Assembly: GCA_016903675.1 (NCBI GenBank) | Contig: JADQBA010000001.1 | Coordinates: 246,298 to 310,297, forward strand | Length of the DNA: 64,000 nucleotides | Origin: Stigonema ocellatum SAG 48.90 = DSM 106950 | Lineage (GTDB): Bacteria; Cyanobacteriota; Cyanobacteriia; Cyanobacteriales; Nostocaceae | Direction: 5' to 3' | Part shown: positions 1 to 8,870 of the stretch, in pieces | How positions within the stretch are numbered: the stretch's first letter is position 1 | How the letters are laid out: every line of letters starts with the position of its first letter | Notes under the pieces: model-generated | Database searches by the model: none | What the model was told of the DNA's origin: nothing | Seen by the model: only the letters and a program-made list of their open reading frames with translations | Position numbers and translations under genes: made by a program

Positions 1-180
1 ACCTACTGCTACGGCAATTAGCGCATAAAAAATCCGTCGTCGCAACTCTTCTAGGTGATCGAAAAGCGACATCTCGACCTCACCTGGTAACTCATCCAGA
101 GAATTAATTTCAGAGTTGTCGGATCCTTCCATATCAATAGGGGGAGACGTGGAGGTGTCTACTTCTTGAGAAGGCGTCAT
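1..180 (-). CDS. tatC: TatC, Sec-independent protein translocase subunit (N-terminal part)
   Basis: The first 60 codons of a leftward gene are present; the rest lies beyond the window edge. An acidic, Ser/Thr-rich leader of about 37 residues precedes the diagnostic TatC start MSLFDHLEELRRRIFYAL, after which the first membrane helix begins. TatC is the multispanning membrane receptor that binds twin-arginine signal peptides, and in cyanobacteria it serves both thylakoid and plasma membranes. The ATG at 178-180 opens the frame. The inner Met at the canonical motif could be an alternative start, but the extended leader is open and in frame. Confidence 0.85.
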   Translation of the reverse strand, partial: MTPSQEVDTSTSPPIDMEGSDNSEINSLDELPGEVEMSLFDHLEELRRRIFYALIAVAVG

Positions 181-742
181 GAGTCAAGTTTTGTCCAGGC
201 CATAATCCCTATTGTATCGAGTTGAGCAGCAACTGCCAAAAAGATTTTTCTAACTGGGTTTAATTGGAGACACGGGGACGCGGGGATATCTATCTTACAA
301 ACATCCCCGTGTCCTCCTATCCCCGTTTCAATCCCAACTCATGAAGGTAGGGGGTAGGGAGGTAGGTGGTAGGTGGGAAACCCCATAAATAAATGATGTT
401 GTTGGCGAATTAGTGAGGGGTTCTCACTCCCTCGACCCTCACCCCCAGCCCCTCTCCCAAATTGGGAGAGGGGCTGGGGGTGAGGGCGTTTTTCATGGGT
501 TGAAACACATTCTGCGCGAAACAACAACGCAAAATCAATGCTTCAAGAGTGAGGGGTTAAACCCTTCATGAATTGACCAACAGCATCATAAATTTAGGGG
601 TTTGGTGAAAAGGACGCTTTATTTAAGAGTGCTGCGCATCTCGATTGGGAATATTTTTTTCATAAATAAATTTAGGGGCTTGTACCCTATTCCCCCCCCC
701 ACGACCCTACCTACTACCTACCATCTACTACAGGCAACTTGG
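181..742. other. Intergenic region with palindromic and low-complexity repeats
   Basis: No gene is seen between the tatC start and the end of the MFS gene. The spacer holds an inverted pair built on ACACGGGGA / CATCCCCGTGT (about 272-326), a GTAGG-rich low-complexity stretch (346-378) with a complementary CCTACC-rich stretch near 701-731, and the long palindrome annotated separately. Part of it must carry the tatC promoter. Confidence 0.6.
436..486. repeat. 51-nt perfect palindrome
   Basis: CCCTCACCCCCAGCCCCTCT is followed by a short AT-rich centre and its exact reverse complement, giving one uninterrupted GC-rich hairpin. It resembles dispersed intergenic palindromes of filamentous cyanobacteria rather than a terminator, because no T-run follows. 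Confidence 0.8.
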
Positions 743-2029
743 TCAATTCAAACTTGACAGCTTAGTAGTGCGATTTGAGTCTTGATGTTGCCAGAGAATA
801 TAGAGCATGACTAGACCGAAAAGGGTGCTGACAGCAGCAGCCATCCACAAGTAATGGGCGATCGCTCTCGATTGATCCATCGCCCAACCGCCTAAAATCG
901 GACCAACGAAATAGCCAATGGACCAACATTGATAACTGATGGCGAGATAAACGCCTCGCAATGATTCTGGTGCAAACTCTGCTATAATTGCTGGCGCAAA
1001 TGGTTTATAAGTAGCACTAGTAATTGACAATACACTGAACGCTGCTATCATACCCATGACTGAAATCGACGGGATCAAATGAGTTACCCAGACCAAAAAG
1101 AATCCACCACCCCATAACAACATGGAAATCATCAGAACCTGAACGTTCAACAATGAAGTCAGTACTTGCACTAAGGGTAACTGCAACACTGCGCCAATGC
1201 CGATGTAACACCAAGTAAACAAGTTCGCAACACTAACTGTCGCCTGTGGAATACTGGCTGAAATGAAGTTGGTGAAATACAATGGCAGCGTACTATTGAC
1301 CAAGGCAATGTAAGTCGTAAATAGAACGTTAATCAACACAAACAATTGCAGCGATCTATCCTTCAACGCCAAAACAAATCCTTGTAGGGCATCTTGTGGA
1401 GTATCCGCGTGGGTTTTGCCGCTAGGCTGCGAGTGGATCGCAAGTTGAATTAACACCAAAAACATCAACAGAATTAGCCCACAAATCAGAAACAGCGGTT
1501 GCACCTGCGCGACTTGAGAAAGTAATATTCCGCCGCTAAAAATCCCAAGTCCATTACCGAGGCTATCTGCCAATATCACAATGGCAAACGCTTTTTGGCG
1601 TTGTGATATTGGTGTTACATCAATAATTGAAGCATCTGCTGCTGTCCAATAACATCCAGAACTCAACCCCATGATCAAATTTGCCAAATAAAGCATTGGC
1701 AAACTTTGGTTTAGTGCTAACACGATCGCTGCTAAAATCGAGAACACACCGGAAAATAACAGCGTTCTCTTGCGACCATAATTTGGAGAATCTGCCAAGT
1801 AGCCCCCCAAGAAATGCCCCAAGACCCCAGCCAGGGACCCACACCCTATTCCGATGCCAACCGACGTTGCCGAAAAGCCCAATTTATTGACAAAAATCAG
1901 CGGCATAAAGAACTGGATAGTTCCATATCCCGCCTGATAAAGCGATCGCCCAAGCGCCTGAACCCACACTTGATAACTTGATGGTTGGAGCAAAAACGGT
2001 CGATAATTGATAAGACTTTCATTTTCCAC
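743..2029 (-). CDS. MFS permease, drug/sugar transporter type
   Basis: This is a 428-residue polytopic protein of the usual size for a 12-helix major facilitator. The loop between helices 2 and 3 carries the MFS signature around residues 75-90 (GGYLADSPNYGRKRTLL), matching the family G-x-x-x-D-x-x-G-R-[K/R] pattern. It would sit in the plasma membrane as a secondary transporter; the substrate cannot be read from sequence. The start is GTG, preceded by AAGGA a few bases upstream. An ATG just inside is in another frame. It runs in the same direction as the transglycosylase upstream, but an ~87-bp C-rich repeat spacer separates them, so co-transcription is uncertain. Confidence 0.8.
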   Translation of the reverse strand: MENESLINYRPFLLQPSSYQVWVQALGRSLYQAGYGTIQFFMPLIFVNKLGFSATSVGIGIGCGSLAGVLGHFLGGYLADSPNYGRKRTLLFSGVFSILAAIVLALNQSLPMLYLANLIMGLSSGCYWTAADASIIDVTPISQRQKAFAIVILADSLGNGLGIFSGGILLSQVAQVQPLFLICGLILLMFLVLIQLAIHSQPSGKTHADTPQDALQGFVLALKDRSLQLFVLINVLFTTYIALVNSTLPLYFTNFISASIPQATVSVANLFTWCYIGIGAVLQLPLVQVLTSLLNVQVLMISMLLWGGGFFLVWVTHLIPSISVMGMIAAFSVLSITSATYKPFAPAIIAEFAPESLRGVYLAISYQCWSIGYFVGPILGGWAMDQSRAIAHYLWMAAAVSTLFGLVMLYILWQHQDSNRTTKLSSLN

Positions 2030-2061
2030 AGTTCCTTACCCCACTTAAAAACCCCTCTTTT

Positions 2062-2110
2062 TCCCCACTCCCCCACTCCCCCACTCCCCCACTCCCCCAC
2101 TCCCCACTCC
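2062..2110. repeat. Short tandem repeat (CACTCCCC units)
   Basis: Five to six tandem copies of an 8-nt CACTCCCC-type unit fill the spacer between two leftward genes. It is the same composition class as the heptameric repeats at 4370-4612 and 38716-38742. Confidence 0.8.
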
Positions 2111-2116
2111 CTCATT

Positions 2117-4297
2117 TCATTTGGCAACGAGGCGCGACATCTCAGGGTTGTAAAGTCTCAAATAATTCCAGTAGTTGCCAAATACTTGGCGCACGTAATT
2201 TTTGGTTTCATCAAAGGGAATTGCTTCCACAAATTCATCTGGATCTTCTTTAGGCAGAGTTTGCAGCCACTTGGCAACATTACCAGGACCTGCATTGTAA
2301 CTGGCGATCGCCAACAGAGAGTTGTTCCCGTACTGCTCATGGGTGTGTTCCAAATACAAAGTACCCAGCATAATGTTGTCGTTGGGATTTTCCAGATCAA
2401 ATTTTTTGATGTCTACTTTGGCTTGTGGAGCAATATATTTAGCTGTACTCGGCAATACCTGCATCAAACCAACAGCACCAGCAGAAGAATGAACTTTTGC
2501 CTCAAACCGTGACTCTTGACGTATCAGAGCAGTTACTAACAGGGGATTGATCTGATGCTCTTTAGACCACTTTGCAATCTCCTTGAAATAGGGAAAAGGA
2601 TAACGACCTTGCCAGTAAATTATCTGTTTGCTAAAAGACTTATACTGGGCTTTGTCAACTGGTGTTTCCCTGTCTTGCAACTTGGAAATTTTATCAATCC
2701 CGATTAAATTTTCTCCCCTAGAGAGCCGTACCAAACCCTCAGTGAATTGTTGTGCTAGTGTCGGCTGCGTTTTGTTCTGAAATTCGGTCTGCCATTGCAA
2801 CCAAGCATCACGGTCTTGACCCAGTAAATACAATTCTTTGAAAGTGTCAGAACCTGCTGTTGGCAGCGATCGCACCAGTGGGACTACGGACGGAGTCATC
2901 TGGCGCAGAGTGTTAAAGTTGCCGACATTCAATCCTAGGATTGCCGCTCCTCGCCATGCATAGTAAGAGTAGGGAAACTGACTAAGTACATACTCATAAG
3001 TCTTTTTAGCTTCCTCAATTTTCCCCAGTTTAGTTGTCCATTTGCCGACCCAAAAGCCTGCTCTGGGAGCCAAAATACTATCGGGGTTGTTGATCATAAT
3101 TGGTTGTGCCCAAAGACAAGCCTCCTTATAATCTCCGGCTTTTGCTTTATTTTGTGCAACTTTCCAACGGTACTGTGCTACTTCCTGAGAGTTTGCGTAC
3201 TTAGTGATAAGTAATTTCAGCGCTTCGTTAGCTGCTGATTGATCATTTTGGGCTTCCACAATTTTGATTTTTGCTAGCAGCGCTGCACTTGCTTGCTCTG
3301 GAAATTTACTGATGACTTGGTTAAGATAAGGTACAGCATCGAGTGGTTTGACAATTTCTGCTAAACGCAGTAGCGCCATGCCAGTTTCTTTGGCATCTGG
3401 AAGTGCGCTTACCAGTTGTTTATAGATGGTACTCGCCTTATCTAGCTTTCCGCTTAGCTGCAATCCCCTTGCAGTCCGATAGAGATTGAGGGCTGTGGGG
3501 CGTGCTTTGGCATAGGCAGCAGCAGCTTTGGTAAAATCGTTGTTATTCCAGTAGCCTGTAGCGATGATTTCCCAGTCATCGGGTTTCAGGGTGGGGTCAA
3601 AAAGTAATCGATCCAACACAGCAATGGCTCCTGGTTGGTCATAGGCATACTTTGCCAATATTAACTGCAATTGCGGCTGATTGGGATTTTCTGCCAACCG
3701 CTTACGGATAATTTCCCAAGTGAGGGGATGGGAAGGAAATTGGGCGATGGCTTTGTCCTGATACTCAGGTTGCCCAATAAGATACATGGCTTTTACAGCG
3801 GCTGGTTCTTTAGGATAGAGTTGGAGTACTTTATGCCTGAGATCCGAGGCTTTGCCCTCCTCTCCTAAGATATCCTGTGCCTGCGCTTGTTTCAGCAAAA
3901 CATAGGGAGCTAAGAGTGAATACTCTGTTTCGAGTCCTTCAAGTTGCGAGAGTGCAGCTTTAGCTTGCTTTTGTTCAATTAAGTCACTTGCCAACAGATA
4001 ACGAGCACGATTCTGATCCAGAGATTGGGAACCTTTGGCTAGCGCTTCTAGTTTTGCCCCTCGTTCTTGTGGAGATTGTAGCACCAGTGGCAGCACAGCT
4101 GATGCGGCTTTATTTGCCTCAGAAAGCTGCTCAGGCTGACTGTTGAACTGTTTGAGCCATTGCCCTAAAGATTTTGCAATCTGAGGAGCTGATACCATTG
4201 CCCCAGCCAAAAAGGCACATAGTCCTGCACCCGCAATTAGAGAAATATGCTTTTTCTGTATCTTCTTCAGCATGGATACCCGCTGAAAGTTTCTCAT
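2117..4297 (-). CDS. Soluble lytic murein transglycosylase (Slt70-like)
   Basis: The 726-residue protein has an N-terminal membrane or signal segment (about residues 17-40), then a long helical superhelix of TPR-like repeats (about 90-560), and a C-terminal SLT lysozyme-fold domain (about 575-710). The catalytic Glu lies in the ALIRQESRFE motif, followed by SSAGAVGLMQVLPSTA and the AIASYNAGPGNV motif, all diagnostic of family 1 lytic transglycosylases. It cleaves the MurNAc-GlcNAc bond of peptidoglycan to 1,6-anhydro products, in periplasmic wall turnover. The ATG at 4297 is used here; the Met at residue 9 is an equally good start. Confidence 0.9.
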   Translation of the reverse strand: MRNFQRVSMLKKIQKKHISLIAGAGLCAFLAGAMVSAPQIAKSLGQWLKQFNSQPEQLSEANKAASAVLPLVLQSPQERGAKLEALAKGSQSLDQNRARYLLASDLIEQKQAKAALSQLEGLETEYSLLAPYVLLKQAQAQDILGEEGKASDLRHKVLQLYPKEPAAVKAMYLIGQPEYQDKAIAQFPSHPLTWEIIRKRLAENPNQPQLQLILAKYAYDQPGAIAVLDRLLFDPTLKPDDWEIIATGYWNNNDFTKAAAAYAKARPTALNLYRTARGLQLSGKLDKASTIYKQLVSALPDAKETGMALLRLAEIVKPLDAVPYLNQVISKFPEQASAALLAKIKIVEAQNDQSAANEALKLLITKYANSQEVAQYRWKVAQNKAKAGDYKEACLWAQPIMINNPDSILAPRAGFWVGKWTTKLGKIEEAKKTYEYVLSQFPYSYYAWRGAAILGLNVGNFNTLRQMTPSVVPLVRSLPTAGSDTFKELYLLGQDRDAWLQWQTEFQNKTQPTLAQQFTEGLVRLSRGENLIGIDKISKLQDRETPVDKAQYKSFSKQIIYWQGRYPFPYFKEIAKWSKEHQINPLLVTALIRQESRFEAKVHSSAGAVGLMQVLPSTAKYIAPQAKVDIKKFDLENPNDNIMLGTLYLEHTHEQYGNNSLLAIASYNAGPGNVAKWLQTLPKEDPDEFVEAIPFDETKNYVRQVFGNYWNYLRLYNPEMSRLVAK

Positions 4298-4369
4298 TAA
4301 TTTCTAGTCACTCTAGCATCACTTGCGGACAGCATAACAAGTTTTCTCTTTTGAATTTTTAATTTATTG

Positions 4370-4492
4370 GGAATGGGGAGTGGGGAATGGGGAGTGGGGA
4401 ATGGGGAATGGGGAATGGGGAATGGGGAGTGGGGAGTGGGGAGTGGGGAATGGGGAGTGGGGAATGGGGAGTGGGGAATGGGGAATGGGGAT
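4370..4492. repeat. Heptameric tandem repeats GGGGAAT/GGGGAGT
   Basis: About seventeen tandem 7-nt units alternate between GGGGAAT and GGGGAGT. Heptameric short tandemly repeated repetitive (STRR) sequences are an established feature of heterocyst-forming cyanobacteria. The array faces a complementary array at 4556-4612, so the two could pair. Confidence 0.85.
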
Positions 4493-4555
4493 GGGAATTG
4501 TTGGTTTTGTTACCAAACAACCACCAACTTTCAACCTACAACAACCTCAGTCCCT

Positions 4556-4612
4556 ACTCCCCACTCCCTACTCCCTACTCCCCACTCCCTACTCCCTACT
4601 CCCCACTCCCCT
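4556..4612. repeat. Complementary heptameric array (CCCCACT/CCCTACT)
   Basis: About eight 7-nt C-rich units lie roughly 60 bp beyond the G-rich array and in inverted orientation to it. Together they make an imperfect giant inverted repeat of the kind produced by slippage or foldback. Confidence 0.75.
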
Positions 4613-4639
4613 TTGAGCTATTTTGGGATGTTGCCCTAA

Positions 4640-4935
4640 TAAACCTTTGACACTCCCCATGCCGCGCATGCAAGGGGATTCTGTAAGAGTTTGGGCCGTA
4701 TCTCCTACATATCCGACTGTCGGAGAAACCCACACATTGGCGGGGAAACACCGTAGGCGTGGTTCCTGGACTCAACCCACTTGGGATTGATAACGAACGT
4801 GGCCGTACCTTCCAGCCAGTCCGGGGGTAGGGTCCAAAATAATTGACCAGTTTGACTCTATGTGTAGCACGAGAGCTTCCCACTAGAGTCAACTGACAGG
4901 AGTGGGAAGCTCTCGCAAAAAAACAGAGATTTTTG
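4640..4935 (-). mobile_element. Relic, probably the 3' tail of an IS200/IS605 (TnpB) element
   Basis: The minus strand reads, across frames, a degraded tail including WKVRPRSL and RICRRYGPNSYRIP-type peptides, ending in a GGGGAGTGTCA-like terminus. A clearly homologous copy in opposite orientation lies at 59812-60095 and shares the CCCAAGTGGGTTGAGTCCAG block and the pattern around CCCCCGGACTGG. Such tails follow tnpB genes in cyanobacterial IS200/IS605-type elements. No intact tnpA or tnpB is present, so the assignment is an inference from resemblance. Confidence 0.45.
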
Positions 4936-4961
4936 ACGGGGACTGAAGTCCCCAAGAGTGC

Positions 4962-6224
4962 TTACCCCATGTCTGAAGTCAGGGGCTTGCGCCCTAATAA
5001 ACCTGTCATCAACTTGAGAGCAAAGATTTTTACCATAGGCACTCGTCGCAAAATCCCTAAGCCGAGGCGACGAACTATCACTACTGGTAAGAAGTTATTA
5101 GAAAACATTCGGTCTAATAAATCAGTGAAACCCAAAATGACCAAGTTCTCACGCTGACGCCAGCGTTCATAGCGTTTGAGGATCTCAATGTCGCCAATAT
5201 CTTCACCCTGAGAATATGCTGCTTGTAGCACCTGCGCCAAAGCTGCTGCATCTCGAATCCCTAGATTTAGACCTTGTCCGCCCACAGGATGGCAATTGTG
5301 TGCTGCATCGCCAACTAAAGCCAGTCTGTGAAGGGCATAGCGATCGCTCTGCATGAGTTGTACCTGAAAAATAAAGCGATCGCCCAGTAATTCTAACTTG
5401 CCCATGTGATCGCCATAACGTCGAGTTAACTCTACCAAAAATTGCTCATCATCTAAGGCGCACAAGGCTTTTGCTTCTTCGTGGGGGGCAGTCCACACAA
5501 TCCGACAGCGATTTCCTGGTAAGGGTAAAATTGCAAATGGACCACTAGGCCGGAATTTTTCATAGGCTGTGTCGTTGTGGGGTTTTTCGGGCTTGACAAA
5601 AGCAACAATACATGACTGCCAATACTTCCAGCCATGAGTTTTAATTCCAGCAGCAGTACGGATGGGCGATCGCGCCCCATCTGCGGCTACCACTAACAAG
5701 CTGCGAATGGTCCGCATTTCCCCAGCCACTTTGATATCTATGGCTACCATATCCTGGTAGTATAATATGTTGACCACTTCAGCCGGACAGAGGTATGTGA
5801 TATTCGCGCAATCTTGGACAAACTTCTGTAGAGGCTCTAGTATTGCTTGGTGTTCCGCGACATAACCTAAATCTTGTGTACCTAAATCCGCTGTTTGAAA
5901 TTCCACCACATCCGGATAATCAGCATCAGAAAGACAAACACTGCGGTAAGTGGCGATGTGGGGCAATATTTGGTCCCAAACTCCAATTCCCTGGTAAATG
6001 AGTGCCGAGAGCATATGCACTGCGTAGGCTTGTCCTTTAGCCACTGCTGCTGATTCCACTTTCGCCTCAATCAACAGCACCCTCAAGCCAGAATCTTTCA
6101 AAGCAGAAGCTAGGGTTAAGCCAATAATCCCGCCGCCGACAATGACCAAATCATATTCACATCCTGGCTTGTGTGTCGGTGTTTGGGGAAGGTTAAGAGT
6201 TTGAGACAACTGCGCTTGTGCCAT
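4962..6224 (-). CDS. FAD-dependent aromatic hydroxylase (UbiH/COQ6 family)
   Basis: A 420-residue flavoprotein monooxygenase. The Rossmann dinucleotide motif is near residue 28 (VIVGGGIIGL), the family DG motif is VAADGARSPIR near residue 180, and the FAD ribityl-binding GD motif is GDAAHNCHPVGGQGLNLG near residue 300. These place it in the UbiH/UbiF/VisC group, which hydroxylates the ring of quinone precursors. In cyanobacteria relatives are thought to act in plastoquinone or other quinone metabolism; that role is inferred. The ATG at 6224 is the only sensible start. It is a full-length single gene. Confidence 0.85.
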   Translation of the reverse strand: MAQAQLSQTLNLPQTPTHKPGCEYDLVIVGGGIIGLTLASALKDSGLRVLLIEAKVESAAVAKGQAYAVHMLSALIYQGIGVWDQILPHIATYRSVCLSDADYPDVVEFQTADLGTQDLGYVAEHQAILEPLQKFVQDCANITYLCPAEVVNILYYQDMVAIDIKVAGEMRTIRSLLVVAADGARSPIRTAAGIKTHGWKYWQSCIVAFVKPEKPHNDTAYEKFRPSGPFAILPLPGNRCRIVWTAPHEEAKALCALDDEQFLVELTRRYGDHMGKLELLGDRFIFQVQLMQSDRYALHRLALVGDAAHNCHPVGGQGLNLGIRDAAALAQVLQAAYSQGEDIGDIEILKRYERWRQRENLVILGFTDLLDRMFSNNFLPVVIVRRLGLGILRRVPMVKIFALKLMTGLLGRKPLTSDMG

Positions 6225-6298
6225 TGTTAAGATAGATTACAGCATCTTAACTCTTATTTTTACGCGATCGGGCCGTGGAGAGCAAGTGGATCTGTTTG

Positions 6299-6411
6299 CA
6301 ATACGGTTCAGTTAAGATAATTTACCTACCGTCAACCTCTGTAGAGACGCGATTAATCGCGTCTCTACACCTGTAAAATCTCCACAAACGATCCTTAACT
6401 GAACCGTATTG
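6299..6411. mobile_element. 113-bp MITE, CAATACGG family, copy 1
   Basis: Terminal inverted repeats CAATACGGTTCAGTTAAG match at both ends. The element is flanked by a perfect 10-bp target duplication, GATCTGTTTG, at 6289-6298 and 6412-6421. The interior carries the AGAGACGCGATTAATCGCGT palindrome seen elsewhere in the window (12611, 42519). There is no coding capacity. Two related copies lie at 38950 and 60123. Confidence 0.85.
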
Positions 6412-6447
6412 GATCTGTTTGTTGAAAATGACTGTAAAAATCCAAAA

Positions 6448-6481
6448 AACCCCGCTAGGTTGTAAGGAAAGTAGCGGGGTT
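6448..6481 (-). terminator. Rho-independent terminator for the small secreted-peptide gene
   Basis: A 10-bp stem AACCCCGCTA/TAGCGGGGTT with a 14-nt loop is followed, in the leftward direction, by TTTTTT. It lies about 260 bp downstream of the leftward gene ending at 6743, with a MITE between them. Confidence 0.65.
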
Positions 6482-6501
6482 AAATCATTAAAATTAGATT
6501 A

Positions 6502-6588
6502 GACATCTCCAACAATTAATTATGCGTTCGCTGAAATCCGCTTTTGGGGCGTATTGCAATACGCCCCTACATCATTTATGGAGATGTC
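6502..6588. mobile_element. 87-bp MITE with TA target duplication (IS630/Tc1-type ends)
   Basis: Terminal inverted repeats GACATCTCCA/TGGAGATGTC are bordered by TA dinucleotides, the target duplication typical of IS630-type transposition. The core contains the palindrome GGGGCGTATTGCAATACGCC, which recurs near 55795 and 59900. It has no coding capacity. Confidence 0.6.
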
Positions 6589-6742
6589 TATAAATAACAA
6601 ATAAACTTTTTGCAGAGCTACTACTACAGGTCGGCGTAAATAAGCCACCCATTTGAAATGTCTAAAACCCTTACGGAACGGTAATTACGAATTACGAATT
6701 ACGAATTCCGCATAGCGGTACTACAGAATGTACAGGGCGATA

Positions 6743-6937
6743 TTAACCTTGTTTCATCATCTTGTGATGCACGCGGTTGCGATGATGACGTGTCTTATGC
6801 ATCTTTGCTTTGCTATATTTAGGAGCAGCAGCAACAGTTGCAGTCTTAGCAGGAGCAGCTTGGACAGCAGGTGTAGCTATGGCTACAGGGGCAGCAAATA
6901 CGAGACAGAGAAGTAAGGCTTTAGCAAACTTGTTCAT
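6743..6937 (-). CDS. Small basic secreted protein (64 aa)
   Basis: A clear signal peptide (MNKFAKALLLCLVFAAPVA, then an AxA-like site around ATPAVQAAPA) is followed by a short mature part very rich in Lys, His and Arg. A good Shine-Dalgarno, GAGGAG, lies 6 bp before the ATG. Function unknown. The strong start signals, export signal and downstream terminator argue that the gene is real. Confidence 0.65.
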   Translation of the reverse strand: MNKFAKALLLCLVFAAPVAIATPAVQAAPAKTATVAAAPKYSKAKMHKTRHHRNRVHHKMMKQG

Positions 6938-7055
6938 TTCAGGCTCCTCATTATTCAGTAAGTCAGTCTAATATGCCACAAAGATGTGTCAGGCTAATGT
7001 TAATAATGTAAAGTTTCTGTGTACTTTTTTGCATGAATTCATAGAAAAGCCGTGT

Positions 7056-7811
7056 CTAAGCCATACTCAAAGCCATGAGTTGTTCTGCCATCTCAAAATT
7101 GGCGGTGACATTTTGCACATCATCCAAGCCTTCTAAAGTATCGATTAACTTGAGAAGCGATCGCGCCTGGTCTGGGTCAGTAACTTCTACAGTATTACTG
7201 GGAATCCAGCGCAATTCTGCATCTGTCACCTTAAAGGCTTTTTCTTTCAGGGCTTTGCTGAGGTTTTCTAAATTTGCTACTTCAGTAAATACCTCAGCAG
7301 TCTCCTCCTCAGTGATCTCATAAGACTCTGCGCCCCCTTCGAGGGATGCTTCTAGAAGCTGTTCTTCATCCACTACTAAAACCACTGTACAAACGCCTTT
7401 GTGGTCAAACATCCAGCTAACGCAACCTGTTTCACCAAGATTTCCACCGTTTTTACTCAAGGCAACACGCAAGTCAGCAGCAGTGCGATTACGATTGTCT
7501 GTGAGGGCTTCAATCAAAATTGCTACTCCACCGGGACCATAACCCTCATAGCGAATCTCTTCCAGACTCGCTGCGCCTGTGAGTGTCCCCGATCCTTTGG
7601 CGATCGCCCGGTCAATATTGTCATTGGGAATACCCGCCGCTTTTGCCTTATCAATTGCTGTGCGCAGTTGAAAATTGGCAGCAGGGTCTGGCAATCCATT
7701 TCTCGCCGCTACAATAATCGCACGCGACAACTGGGTGAAGGTTTTTCCCTTTTTTGCATCTACTACTGCCTTCTGACGCTTAATATTTGCCCATTTACTG
7801 TGTCCTGCCAT
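7056..7811 (-). CDS. YebC/PmpR-family transcriptional regulator
   Basis: The 251-residue protein begins with the invariant MAGHSKWANIKRQKAVVDAKK and keeps the family blocks AIDKAKAAGIPNDNIDRAI and YEGYGPGGVAILIEALTDN. Members are three-domain DNA- or RNA-binding proteins; some act as translation factors at proline stretches and others as transcription regulators. Length is normal for the family. It is a stand-alone leftward gene. Confidence 0.92.
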   Translation of the reverse strand: MAGHSKWANIKRQKAVVDAKKGKTFTQLSRAIIVAARNGLPDPAANFQLRTAIDKAKAAGIPNDNIDRAIAKGSGTLTGAASLEEIRYEGYGPGGVAILIEALTDNRNRTAADLRVALSKNGGNLGETGCVSWMFDHKGVCTVVLVVDEEQLLEASLEGGAESYEITEEETAEVFTEVANLENLSKALKEKAFKVTDAELRWIPSNTVEVTDPDQARSLLKLIDTLEGLDDVQNVTANFEMAEQLMALSMA

Positions 7812-8121
7812 AATCTGAACTGATCAACATTATCTATTAGGATAGACTTACTCAGGAACGGGTGTAGAGGTGTAGCCCGCATCCGCCTGGGACTTGAAGT
7901 CCCAGGCTGATAGCATAAGTCCTCTTTTAGAGGACTGAATGAGTTTTGAGATGAGTGTCAATTTTATGACGCCTTGTTTGGTTATTTGTGGTTTCTACCG
8001 CTCTTCCATCACTCTGGGGAAAGAAAATAAATGTAGGTTGGGTTGAACGTAGTGAAACCCAACAATGCCAGCAATTCTAAATTTGAACTGGCGTAAGGAT
8101 TTTACGTTGATTCCCCTGGTA
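7812..8121. other. Intergenic region with hairpins
   Basis: No gene is seen. It contains the palindromes CCTGGGACTTGAAGTCCCAG(G) at 7886-7906 and AGTCCTCTTTTAGAGGACT at 7918-7936, the same design as the multi-hairpin elements near 20950, 38870 and 57051. A GTTGGGTT..AACCCAAC inverted repeat lies near 8036-8071. Confidence 0.6.
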
Positions 8122-8818
8122 AACAGTTGAGAATTATTGTAACCGGGCTGATAATCTAGAAATTGCTATTACAGGTTACGATATAGCACTGACACTTTTT
8201 ACCCAACAGGGCTTTCCCTATGAATGGGCAAGAACGCAAAACAACCTAGGCTTAGCTTACAGCAACCGCATCCGGGGGGAAAAGGCAGAGAATTTAGAAC
8301 AAGCCATTCAATTCTACCAAGCCGCGTTAACAGAATACACCCAACAGGGCTTTCCCTATGAATGGGCATCGCAGGAACTGCAACAACTGGGGCAAACAAT
8401 TGAAGAAGAAAAGCGTCGTCTAGAAGCGACAAAAAATCTAGAACCAACATACCTTAACCAACTGCGTCAACAAAGGCAACAAATCATAGGACAACTTATC
8501 CCCTTGCAACCGATTCCCTTTGCCGAAATTCAAGGGCTTGTGGATGACCATACCGCGATTGTGCAATGGTACATTTTTAATGATTGCTTTCGAGCTTTTA
8601 TTATCACCCGCAATTCCCAAGAACTCCCGATTTGGGAATCTTCACGGCAAGATTTACAAGATTTAGAGGAGTGGTCATATGAGTATCTGCTGGATTACGG
8701 CACCGATAAAGATAAGTGGCGACATCAGCTAGCCTCCTGCGTTAATTTATCTGCGTTCATCCGCGTTCATCTACGGTTCTTAACTAAATTTAATCTAACG
8801 ATAGTAATAAAAGACTGA
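8122..8818 (+). pseudogene. Relic of a TPR-CHAT protease-like gene
   Basis: An open frame without any start codon begins just after a TAA. It encodes two TPR-like units (QGFPYEWARTQNNLGLAYSN and ENLEQAIQFYQAALTEY, with a repeated TQQGFPYEWA), then the entry of a CHAT domain (FAEIQGLVDDHTAIVQWYIF, FIITRNSQELPIWESSRQDL). The match stops near 8735, before the catalytic His and Cys of CHAT, and unrelated codons run to a stop at 8818. Both ends are missing, so this is an internal fragment of a caspase-like clan CD protein of the type common in cyanobacteria. Confidence 0.7.
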
Positions 8819-8870
8819 AGATGTAGATATTCAGCTTTTCAGTCAGCTGAATCCAGACAATTGCTGGCTT

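Noticed and set aside
4370..4612. CRISPR array
   Set aside because: Units are 7 nt without spacers and no cas genes exist in the window.
4367..4650. Overlapping rightward frames of 78-90 codons
   Set aside because: They are translations of the heptameric tandem repeats in several frames; composition is pure repeat and no start context supports them.
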